From an uncultured Faecalibacterium sp. (GTDB lineage Bacteria > Bacillota > Clostridia > Oscillospirales > Ruminococcaceae): a stretch of DNA of 11,008 bases. The DNA lies in assembly GCA_934512105.1 (NCBI GenBank), contig CAKSWQ010000057.1:1-11008 (forward strand), given 5' to 3'. Position numbers and translations under genes: made by a program. The notes under the pieces were generated by a model. The model saw nothing but the letters and a program-made list of their open reading frames with translations, did not search any database and was not told the origin of the DNA. The stretch's first letter is position 1; each line of letters starts with the position of its first letter. Below are positions 1 to 6,403 of this stretch, in pieces.

Positions 1-32
1 GCACGCTTCGTTTTTTTGACCCGGATATCCAT
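1..32 (-). CDS. N-terminus of a TetR/AcrR-like transcriptional regulator (partial)
   Basis: Only the first ten codons are in the window; the gene runs off the left edge. The minus strand shows GGAGG at 43-39 and, six bases on, an ATG at 32-30 followed by codons reading MDIRVKKTKR. A short basic start of this kind, just before the first helix of the DNA-binding domain, is common in TetR/AcrR regulators of Firmicutes. The gene is divergent from the dehydrogenase at 237, the usual layout for a TetR repressor and its target. The start and the ribosome binding site are seen directly. The family is inferred from ten residues and the context, so another small regulator is possible. Confidence 0.55.
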   Translation of the reverse strand, partial: MDIRVKKTKR

Positions 33-67
33 ACAATTCCTCCGTCAATGTATTTCGTAAAGGATGC

Positions 68-101
68 TTAACCAACGTTTGGAACGTGATCCGTTGCTTA
101 A
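68..101. promoter_or_regulatory. Candidate repressor operator (inverted repeat)
   Basis: TTAACCAACG at 68-77 is mirrored by CGTTGCTTAA at 92-101; nine of ten positions pair, with a C/C mismatch in each arm. A smaller inverted repeat, CCAA-CGT-TTGG, sits at 72-82 inside the left arm. The site lies in the predicted leader of the tetR-like gene, between its promoter and start codon. It would suit autoregulation by a dimeric repressor. Operator function is inferred. Confidence 0.4.
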
Positions 102-127
102 ACACCGGACACGCCGGAAGCTGCTGA

Positions 128-180
128 TTGCAGCCTCTGCGGCATAGTGCTATTATAGCACCACAGAGATGGATAAGCAA
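128..180. promoter_or_regulatory. Overlapping divergent promoters sharing a 15-bp palindromic -10 region
   Basis: On the plus strand TTGCAG (128-133) and TATTAT (151-156) are separated by exactly 17 bases and point to the dehydrogenase. On the minus strand TTGCTT (180-175) and a perfect TATAAT (157-152), also 17 bases apart, point to the tetR-like gene. Both -10 boxes lie in the perfect palindrome GTGCTATTATAGCAC (147-161). A protein bound there would block both promoters, and RNA polymerase could occupy only one at a time. The elements are visible in the sequence; their activity is inferred. Confidence 0.55.
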
Positions 181-236
181 CTAAGAGTTGCAAATCTGGT
201 TCGTGAATACGAAAAATAAAAAATGGAGGATGCTTT

Positions 237-1253
237 ATGAAAATGATGGACTTCAACAGTGTCAAAGGCAAAGTAGCTATCGTGACCGGCGCAAGCCGCG
301 GTATCGGCCGCGCCATTGCCGAGTGCTTCGGCGAAAATGGCATGAAGGTAGTCTGTGCAGCCCGCAGTGCCCAGCAGGGGCAGGCTGTGGCAGACGGCAT
401 CTGCGCCAAGGGCGGCGATGCCATCTTTATCCAGACCGATTGCAGCAAGGCTTCTGCCATCAAGGAACTGGTGGACAAGACGGTGGCCCATTACGGCAAG
501 CTGGATGGCGTTGTCAGCAACGCAGGCATCGGCATGGGCGGCACACCGCTGCACGAGTATGAGGTAGAGGATTACGAGAAGATCTTCTCCCTGAACAGCG
601 AGGGCGTCTTTGCCGGGATGAAGTACGGCGCAGAGGCTATCCTGAAAAGCCACAGCGAGGGCGGCTTCCTCATCAATGTGGCATCGGTGGCAGGGCTTGT
701 GCCCCAGCGCGGACAGGCATTGTACAGCGCCACCAAGTTCGGTGTGGTGGGCATGACCCGTGCAGCGGCACTGGACTATGCGGAATATGGCATCACCGTC
801 AACGCCATCTGCCCCGGCTACACCAAGACCAGCATCTTTGGCGATGCACCGGCTGCGGCCATGGACTTTTTCGCATCCGACTGCCCGGCAAAGCGGATGG
901 GCGACCCGGAGGAATGCGCTGCACTGGCACTCTTCCTTGCCAGCGGTCTGGCACGGTACATCACCGGCGCAGCCATCCCGGTGGACGGCGCACTGTCTGC
1001 CGGGCACCAGAGCGTCAGCAGCTGGAAGCACCCGGAAATTTTGACCGGCGGCAAGCTGAACAGCCAGAGCACCATTGCAGCCCTGATGGAAAACGAGGCC
1101 GCAAAGGCCATCGTGGAGCAGTATCTGCCCGGCTTTGCCGAGAATCAGCAGGCAAAAGCCGCCTACGGCATGACCTTTGGCAAGATCGGCCCCATGCTGG
1201 GTCTGCCGGAAGCAGCGCTGAAGGCACTGCTGGATGCGCTGGATAACCTGTGA
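237..1253 (+). CDS. Short-chain dehydrogenase/reductase with an extra C-terminal region
   Basis: Classical SDR oxidoreductase, 338 residues, probably cytosolic. The nucleotide-binding motif TGASRGIG is at residues 17-24 and NAG at 95-97. The catalytic tetrad is Asn120, Ser150, Tyr163 and Lys167 (YSATK), and PG is at 193-194. Arg21 in the glycine loop and Arg43 after the second strand, with no acidic residue there, favour NADP(H). The SDR core ends near residue 256, close to the usual 250. The remaining 82 residues are an Ala-rich, probably helical extension that classical SDRs lack. GGAGG at 225-229 lies seven bases before the ATG; an in-frame ATG at 243 is less well placed. Stop codons TGA and TAG are adjacent. 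The substrate cannot be told from sequence; family resemblance would fit an alcohol, hydroxysteroid or 3-oxoacyl substrate. It is probably controlled by the divergent TetR-like regulator. Confidence 0.9.
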   Translation: MKMMDFNSVKGKVAIVTGASRGIGRAIAECFGENGMKVVCAARSAQQGQAVADGICAKGGDAIFIQTDCSKASAIKELVDKTVAHYGKLDGVVSNAGIGMGGTPLHEYEVEDYEKIFSLNSEGVFAGMKYGAEAILKSHSEGGFLINVASVAGLVPQRGQALYSATKFGVVGMTRAAALDYAEYGITVNAICPGYTKTSIFGDAPAAAMDFFASDCPAKRMGDPEECAALALFLASGLARYITGAAIPVDGALSAGHQSVSSWKHPEILTGGKLNSQSTIAALMENEAAKAIVEQYLPGFAENQQAKAAYGMTFGKIGPMLGLPEAALKALLDALDNL

Positions 1254-1266
1254 TAGATGTCGCTCT

Positions 1267-1290
1267 GAAAGCCCCATGACCGGGGCTTTC
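1267..1290 (+). terminator. Hairpin after the dehydrogenase gene
   Basis: GAAAGCCCC (1267-1275) and GGGGCTTTC (1282-1290) form a perfect 9-bp stem with a 6-base loop, 14 bases after the SDR stop codon. The following sequence is only weakly T-rich, so termination may be partial and the MATE gene may receive read-through. The same nine-base arms recur inside the insertion at 9763-9783. Confidence 0.6.
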
Positions 1291-1326
1291 GTTCTGCCTG
1301 CGTGCGGTTGATTTTTGGAGGAGATC

Positions 1327-2673
1327 ATGAAGAACGAAGCACTTTTCCGTACCGGCTCTGTCTGGAAGTCTATTTTTTCCATGGCGGTGCCTTCCATCAT
1401 CATCATCCTTGTCATGGTGCTGTACAACATGGCAGATATGTTTTTTGTGGGCTGTCTGGGCGACACCGCACAGGTGGCGGCGGTCTCCGTTGTCGGGCCG
1501 GTATTCTCGATCCTTGCGGCGGTGGCGACGATGCTTGGCGCAGGCAGCAGTGCCATCATCGCGCGCTGCTTTGGCGCGGGTGAGATCGAGCAGGGCAGAA
1601 TTTGTTCTTCGCTCTGCTTCTGGACCAGCTTTTTTCTGGGCGTTCTGGTCAGCATCGGTCTGCTGGTGGGCAGAGTGCCGCTTTTGGGGATGCTGGGCTC
1701 CAATGCAGAAATTTTTCCCTATGCGGAGCGGTATCTTCAGGTTCTGGCACTGGGTGCACCGTTTTTCATCCTGTCCAACAGCATGGCGATGCTGGTGCGT
1801 GCAGAGGGCGCAGTAAAAGAGGGCATGATCGGTAATCTTCTGGGCACGCTGGTCAACTGCATTTTTGACCCGCTGTTCATTCTGGTGCTGCACTTCGGGG
1901 TCAGCGGTGCGGCTGCCGCCAGTGTGCTGGGCAACCTTGTGGCGACTGCCTGCTACCTGCGCTACATCGTTAAGCACGGCACGGTGCTGACCGTTGACTT
2001 CCGCCCGGCTTTGAAAAAGCCGCAGATGCTGGGCGAGCTGCTGGCCATCGGTCTGCCCAACGGCATCAGCAGCCTGCTGGCCGGGTTTGCGTCCTCCTTC
2101 AGCAACCGGCTGCTGGTGACCCACGGCACAGCGGCGGTCGCAGCCATGGCGGCGGCAGGCAAGACGACCATGATCATCAGCATGATTGCCATGGCGATCT
2201 GCATGGGGTGCCAGCCGCTTCTGGCGTACAGCTACGGCGCAGGCGACGCAAAACGCCTGAAGCAGCTTTTGAAGAACCTGATCCTGCTGACCGTTGTCTT
2301 TGGCGTTCTTGCCGGAGCAGCCAGCTTTGCCGGACGCAATGCGCTGATCGGGATGTTCATCAAGGAAGAAGGCACCTTCCGTCTGGGAACGCAGCTGGTG
2401 GTTTATCTTGTTCTGGGCAGCCCGGTGATCGGCCTGACCTATCTGGCAACCAACCTATTGCAATCCGTGGGCCGGGCGAGCGGTGCGGTGGTGCTCTCTC
2501 TTTTGCGGCAGGGCCTGCTGCTGATCCCGCTGCTGTACCTGATGAATGCACTTTGCGGCGTGCAGGGCATTGCGGCGGCACACCTGATGGCAGATGTAGG
2601 CGCTGCGGCTATCTCTGCAGGCATCCTGCTGCACTGGCTCCGGGCGTCTGTGGAAAAAACGGCGAAAGTATGA
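1327..2673 (+). CDS. MATE-family multidrug/cation exporter
   Basis: Integral membrane transporter of 448 residues, the usual MATE length, with about 12 hydrophobic segments in two similar halves. The first helix begins near residue 13 and is followed by MADMFFVG, a pattern typical of bacterial MATE proteins in the DinF/MepA-like group. The second half begins with a similar block around GLPNGISSLLAG. Such proteins export cationic or amphipathic compounds using a Na+ or H+ gradient. The start is set at ATG 1327 because GGAGG at 1317-1321 sits five bases upstream; a TTG at 1315 in the same frame overlaps that site and is not credible. No clear promoter lies between the SDR hairpin and this gene, so read-through from the SDR promoter is possible. 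The substrate is unknown. The AraC-type gene directly downstream may regulate it. Confidence 0.9.
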   Translation: MKNEALFRTGSVWKSIFSMAVPSIIIILVMVLYNMADMFFVGCLGDTAQVAAVSVVGPVFSILAAVATMLGAGSSAIIARCFGAGEIEQGRICSSLCFWTSFFLGVLVSIGLLVGRVPLLGMLGSNAEIFPYAERYLQVLALGAPFFILSNSMAMLVRAEGAVKEGMIGNLLGTLVNCIFDPLFILVLHFGVSGAAAASVLGNLVATACYLRYIVKHGTVLTVDFRPALKKPQMLGELLAIGLPNGISSLLAGFASSFSNRLLVTHGTAAVAAMAAAGKTTMIISMIAMAICMGCQPLLAYSYGAGDAKRLKQLLKNLILLTVVFGVLAGAASFAGRNALIGMFIKEEGTFRLGTQLVVYLVLGSPVIGLTYLATNLLQSVGRASGAVVLSLLRQGLLLIPLLYLMNALCGVQGIAAAHLMADVGAAAISAGILLHWLRASVEKTAKV

Positions 2674-2679
2674 TATACT
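2651..2679 (+). promoter_or_regulatory. Promoter of the AraC-type gene, overlapping the MATE stop codon
   Basis: TGGAAA (2651-2656), a 17-base spacer and TATACT (2674-2679) form a good sigma-70-type promoter. TG at 2671-2672 makes an extended -10 (TGaTATACT), and these bases are part of the MATE stop codon. It would start transcription near 2686, just before the regulator's ribosome binding site. Assigned from consensus match and position. Confidence 0.5.
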
Positions 2680-2709
2680 GTTTTCATCAATGAGCCGGAG
2701 GGATTACAC

Positions 2710-3909
2710 ATGGATGTTCTCCAGAATATGATGCTGTTTTCCGAGCTTGTCCAGTGCGGCGGAAATGTTTATACATGGTGCTATGATGCAAAAGGTGTGC
2801 TCTTGCGGAGCAACTGCCCGGACGAGGCATTTCTTGCCAGCGCATTTGAACTGTTCGGCTGCAAACAGCGGATGCTGGAGCATGGAAACCGGGACGATGT
2901 GCCTGTTACCTTGGGGACGGCGCTGGGTCTTTTGTGGGGCGCAGCCTTTGAAAAAGAAGAGGGAACGCTGAAGCGCATCTGGATCATCGGACCGGTGTTT
3001 TATCAGGACGTGACCATGCGGGGCGTGGAGGAAGGGCTGAAATATTACAGCAAGCTGGAGATCAGTGTGGCATGGACGATCCAGCTTTACGAAGCCCTTG
3101 AAAAAGTCCCTACCTTGCAAAACACCATCATGAGCCGCTACCTGCTGATGATGCACTACTGCCTGACCGGGCAGCGGCTGGAGCTGAGCAGTGTGAACAG
3201 CAGCACAGCGCAGGAGGAGCGGCTGAAAAGCGCCGCAATTCCCCACGACCGGCATAAGATCTGGATGGCAGAGCAGGGGATGCTGCAGATGGTCCGCACC
3301 GGAGACTTAAATTATAAGCAGGCGCTTTCCAACAGCATGAGCATGAGCGCGGGTGTGCCGGTGCAGAGCAGCGATGTTCTGCGCCAGAGCAAGACCTCCA
3401 TCATCGTGTTCACCTCTCTGGTGTGCCGTGCCGCCATTGAGGGCGGGCTCTCCCCGGACGAGGCGTACTCGCTGGGCGACAGCTACATTCAGACCGCAGA
3501 AGCGGCAAAATCGCTGGATGAGCTGAGCCCCCTTGCAATGATGATGTACGATGACTTCATCCGGCGTGTCCATAAGCACCGGACGAACCCGAACCTCAGT
3601 ATGCAGATCCAGAAATGTGTGGATTACATCGAGATGAATCTGGACAAAAAGATCGTGGCAGAAGATCTTGCTGCTTTGGTGGGCTACACGGAATATTACC
3701 TCACCCATAAATTCAAGGAAGAAACGGGTCTGAGCGTAACGAACTATGTAAAGTTTGCAAAGATGGAACGTGCAAAGGTTCTGCTGAAAAGCACACCGCT
3801 CAGCGTCCGGGAGATCTCCGAGCAGCTTGGCTTTGCCACCCGCAATTATTTCAGTGCAGTCTTTCAACAAGTTACCGGAAAAACGCCTATGGAGTTCCGG
3901 GAACACTAA
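2710..3909 (+). CDS. AraC-family transcriptional regulator with a long N-terminal sensor region
   Basis: A 399-residue regulator. The last 100 residues carry the double helix-turn-helix of the AraC family: the first near residues 317-337, the second near 365-386, followed by the typical end GKTPMEF. Residues 1-130 look like a compact mixed sensor fold. Residues 185-290 contain the segment RAAIEGGLSPDEAYSLGD, which I recognise from many Clostridial AraC regulators with large N-terminal parts. No membrane helix is evident, so it should be cytosolic. GGAGGG at 2697-2702 precedes the ATG by seven bases. It starts 36 bases after the MATE gene and has its own promoter. A role in regulating that exporter is a guess from position; the ligand is unknown. 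It faces the rhamnose operon across a terminator and is a different type from the RhaS-like gene at 7877. Confidence 0.85.
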   Translation: MDVLQNMMLFSELVQCGGNVYTWCYDAKGVLLRSNCPDEAFLASAFELFGCKQRMLEHGNRDDVPVTLGTALGLLWGAAFEKEEGTLKRIWIIGPVFYQDVTMRGVEEGLKYYSKLEISVAWTIQLYEALEKVPTLQNTIMSRYLLMMHYCLTGQRLELSSVNSSTAQEERLKSAAIPHDRHKIWMAEQGMLQMVRTGDLNYKQALSNSMSMSAGVPVQSSDVLRQSKTSIIVFTSLVCRAAIEGGLSPDEAYSLGDSYIQTAEAAKSLDELSPLAMMMYDDFIRRVHKHRTNPNLSMQIQKCVDYIEMNLDKKIVAEDLAALVGYTEYYLTHKFKEETGLSVTNYVKFAKMERAKVLLKSTPLSVREISEQLGFATRNYFSAVFQQVTGKTPMEFREH

Positions 3910-3914
3910 AAATA

Positions 3915-3951
3915 CAACAGCCCGTCTGCTTTTGGTTCAGACGGGCTGTTG
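3915..3951. terminator. Bidirectional terminator between the AraC-type gene and rhaM
   Basis: CAACAGCCCGTCTG (3915-3928) and CAGACGGGCTGTTG (3938-3951) form a perfect 14-bp stem with a 9-base loop. On the minus strand the stem is followed by TATTTTTAG, a good U-tract for ending the rha operon. On the plus strand it is followed by TTCT. It lies between the stop codons of two convergent genes. Confidence 0.85.
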
Positions 3952-3968
3952 TTCTATGGAATAAGGAC

Positions 3969-4286
3969 TCAATCCAGCCGGAACACCTGCTCCAGTTTAG
4001 GCTGTGCACCGGTCACGGGGTCCATTTCCAATTCCAGAATGTCCTTCATGTACTCGTTCCAACGGTCTACCACCGGGCTTTCTGCCTGCACCTTTTCGGC
4101 GTAGGCAACACCTTTTTCGCATTCATAGTAGCCGAACAGTTCATCGTTGCAGTAGAAGATGCTGTAATTGCAGATGCCGGCATCTTTCAGCACTTTCACC
4201 ATCTCCGGCCAGATATCTGCGTGACGTTTCTGGTATTCGGCCTTACAGCCGGGCTTGATGCGGCCCTTCCATGCCATGTGTTCCAT
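3969..4286 (-). CDS. rhaM: L-rhamnose mutarotase
   Basis: Interconverts the alpha and beta anomers of L-rhamnose and so supplies the form used by the isomerase. The protein has 105 residues, against 104 in E. coli RhaM. The family signature YQKRHADIWPEM is at residues 18-29, with the catalytic His22 at the same number as in E. coli. A conserved W-x-E-Y-M stretch follows later (WNEYM), and the end EQVFRLD resembles the E. coli end. It is the last gene of the operon: its ATG lies 10 bases after the rhaD stop codon, and GGAG in that gap serves as ribosome binding site. Transcription should end at the hairpin at 3915-3951. The protein is small, soluble and probably a dimer, as in the known family. 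Confidence 0.93.
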   Translation of the reverse strand: MEHMAWKGRIKPGCKAEYQKRHADIWPEMVKVLKDAGICNYSIFYCNDELFGYYECEKGVAYAEKVQAESPVVDRWNEYMKDILELEMDPVTGAQPKLEQVFRLD

Positions 4287-4296
4287 GCTCTGCTCC

Positions 4297-5124
4297 TTAG
4301 TTGAGAAACTTCTCGTTCAGGGTCACACCAAAGTCGCGGGCAATGGCGCGCAGGTCGTCGTCGGTGATGGTCTGCCGGATGATGCCGCCGCCCATGGAGA
4401 GCACCTTGACGTAGATTTCGGCGCTCTTCTCGATGGTGTGTGCCAGACCGAAGGTGATGTCAAAGTCCGGGCCGGAGGCAAACAGACCGTGCTGTGCCCA
4501 GATGGCAGCCTGATAGTGCTTCATCAGTTCACTGGTGGCCATGGCGATGTCAGCCCCACCGGGCACCATCCACGGGCAGACGCCTACGCCCTCCGGGAAC
4601 ACCACCGGGCACTCGGTGGCGCTCTGCCACAGGGCACGGGTGAAGTCCCGGTCGGTCAGGGGCAGAATGTAGGTCAGGGCAATCACATTGGTGGCGTGGC
4701 AGTGGTAGATGACGCGGTTTGCACCATTGGTGGCGGCCTTGCGGACGCTGTGGTTCATGAAGTGGCTGGGAAACTCACTGGTAGGCTTTGCGCCATCTTC
4801 CAGGCCCCAGACGATGCGCCAGCTGTCGCCCTTGTCGTTGATCTCCACAATGCCGATGCTGTGGACAGGGTCCGGCTCTACATTGCGGAAGAATTTGCCC
4901 GAACCGGTGGTAATGAAATACTCCCCGGCCAGATTGTCGGCCTGCACGCCCATATTCACCCACTCGCGGGGCTGCTCATTGAAGAAGGAACGGCACTGGG
5001 CCACTTCTTCTTCCTTCATGCGGTAGGTCAGGTTGCCGCCGTTGCGCTCGTGCCAGCCCTGAAGCCAGCCATCGTTGCACATCCGCATAAAGCCTTTTAC
5101 GATTTCAATATCCAGAATACCCAT
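4297..5124 (-). CDS. rhaD: L-rhamnulose-1-phosphate aldolase
   Basis: Class II, zinc-dependent aldolase that cleaves L-rhamnulose-1-phosphate to dihydroxyacetone phosphate and L-lactaldehyde. I set the start at ATG 5124, giving 275 residues (E. coli 274). AGAGG on the minus strand lies nine bases upstream, whereas an in-frame TTG at 5130 would be only about three bases from it. With this start the catalytic Glu117 (TSEF) and the zinc ligands His141, His143 (YHCHATN) and His212 (AQHG) fall on exactly the E. coli numbers. NGGNLTYR near residues 28-35 and TTGSGKFFRN near 72-81 match the phosphate-binding regions of the family. It lies 19 bases after rhaA and 10 before rhaM. All active-site residues are present, so it should be functional. 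Confidence 0.95.
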   Translation of the reverse strand: MGILDIEIVKGFMRMCNDGWLQGWHERNGGNLTYRMKEEEVAQCRSFFNEQPREWVNMGVQADNLAGEYFITTGSGKFFRNVEPDPVHSIGIVEINDKGDSWRIVWGLEDGAKPTSEFPSHFMNHSVRKAATNGANRVIYHCHATNVIALTYILPLTDRDFTRALWQSATECPVVFPEGVGVCPWMVPGGADIAMATSELMKHYQAAIWAQHGLFASGPDFDITFGLAHTIEKSAEIYVKVLSMGGGIIRQTITDDDLRAIARDFGVTLNEKFLN

Positions 5125-5143
5125 CTTCAAAAACCTCTCTCAT

Positions 5144-6403
5144 TCAAATGCGCTTGCACAGCACGTTTTGCTCGTACTCCTTTACCTGGTCGAACCATGC
5201 GCCGTCCACCGGCACACCGTTCCGGCGGCAGTATTCGTCCCAGACCTCGCCGAAAGGCAGGGTCTTCAGCTCCTCCTGCCGCACCATCAGCTCGGTGAAC
5301 TGATTGGTGTCCTGCAGCTCCTTCAGCGCCGTGTGCGGGGTGCACAGGGCAGACAGCAACGCTTTTTCCACGTTGCGGAAACCCACCGTCCATGCGGAGA
5401 TGCGGTTGATGGAGGCGTCAAAGTAATCCAGTGCAATGTTCACCCGGCCGTCCAGACCGCCGCAGCGGACGATCTCCTTGCAGATTTCCTTGGTCTCATC
5501 GTCGAACAGCACCACATGGTCGGAGTCCCAGCGGATGGGGCGGGTGACGTGGAGGGCGATCTCCGGGAAGAAGGCCAGCAGGGCAGGGATCTTATCGCTG
5601 ACCACCTCCGTGGGGTGGTAGTGGCCGTTATCCATCAGGGGAATGCACTTTTCCCGGTTGAAGGCGGCATAGCTCAGGGCAAACTCCGCGCTGCCTACGG
5701 TGTAGGCCTCCACACCGATACCGAACACCTTGCTCTCGATGCATGGCTTCACCAGCTTAAAATCGTAAGGCTCACTCAGAATTTCATCAATGCTGGCCTT
5801 GTAGCGGTCGCGGGGACCTTTGCGGTCAGCCGGTACGTCCTTGAAGCCGTCTCCAGTCCAGATGTTCATTGTGCAGGGTTGCCCCAGCTCCTCCGCCAGA
5901 TACTGGCTGATGCGGATGCACGCTTTGCCGTGTTCCACCCAGAATTTCCGGGTCTCTTCGTTGGGACTGGCAAGGGTCAGGGGGTCGCACTTGGGGTGGG
6001 AGAAAAAGGTGGGGTTAAAGTCTGCCCCCAGCCCTCTTGCCTTGCAGAAATCCACCCATTTTTTGAAGTGCTTTGGCTCCAGTCTGTCCCGGTCTACCCA
6101 CGGGTTCTCTGCGTCAAAAATGGCGTAGGAAGCATGGAGGTTGATCTTTTTGGTACCGGGGCAGAGGGAAAGCACCTTGTCCAGGTCTGCCATCAGCTCC
6201 TCCGGGGTCCGGGCACGGCCGGGGTAGTTGCCGGTGGTCTGGATGCCGCCGGTCAGGGGTTTAGCGGGGTCGGTATCAAAGCCCCGGACGTCATCGCCCT
6301 GCCAGCAGTGCAGGGAGATGGGCACGGTTTTCAGCCGGGCTATGGCTGCCTCGGTGTCCACGCCAATGGCGGCGTAGCGGGCTTTTGCTTCTGCGTAACT
6401 CAT
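5144..6403 (-). CDS. rhaA: L-rhamnose isomerase
   Basis: Metal-dependent enzyme that converts L-rhamnose to L-rhamnulose in the cytoplasm. It has 419 residues, the same length as E. coli RhaA. By position and motif, likely ligands of the structural metal are Glu223 (IESK), Asp258 (MDNGHYHP), His285 (LHVTRP) and Asp326 (ALDYFDA). Likely ligands of the catalytic metal are His261, Asp293 and Asp295 (RWDSDH). His90 (NLHASYA) matches the conserved substrate-side histidine. The ATG overlaps the rhaB stop codon as ATGA (6400-6403), and its GGAGG ribosome binding site lies inside the last codons of rhaB, which implies translational coupling. No disruption is seen. Assignment of individual ligands rests on remembered alignment with the E. 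coli enzyme. Confidence 0.96.
   Translation of the reverse strand: MSYAEAKARYAAIGVDTEAAIARLKTVPISLHCWQGDDVRGFDTDPAKPLTGGIQTTGNYPGRARTPEELMADLDKVLSLCPGTKKINLHASYAIFDAENPWVDRDRLEPKHFKKWVDFCKARGLGADFNPTFFSHPKCDPLTLASPNEETRKFWVEHGKACIRISQYLAEELGQPCTMNIWTGDGFKDVPADRKGPRDRYKASIDEILSEPYDFKLVKPCIESKVFGIGVEAYTVGSAEFALSYAAFNREKCIPLMDNGHYHPTEVVSDKIPALLAFFPEIALHVTRPIRWDSDHVVLFDDETKEICKEIVRCGGLDGRVNIALDYFDASINRISAWTVGFRNVEKALLSALCTPHTALKELQDTNQFTELMVRQEELKTLPFGEVWDEYCRRNGVPVDGAWFDQVKEYEQNVLCKRI

Noticed and set aside
1315..1326. TTG at 1315 as the MATE start
   Set aside because: It overlaps the GGAGG ribosome binding site that serves ATG 1327.
153..1703. Long open frame (516 codons) on the minus strand across the SDR and MATE genes
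   Set aside because: It lies antisense to two well-supported genes and has no family motifs. Biased codon use in GC-rich genes often keeps the opposite frame open.
1015..2124. 369-codon minus-strand frame opposite the MATE gene
   Set aside because: Low-complexity, Arg/Gln/His-rich translation with no credible ribosome binding site; a shadow of the exporter.
5124..5130. TTG at 5130 as the rhaD start
   Set aside because: It is too close to the AGAGG ribosome binding site; ATG 5124 has better spacing and matches the E. coli residue numbering.
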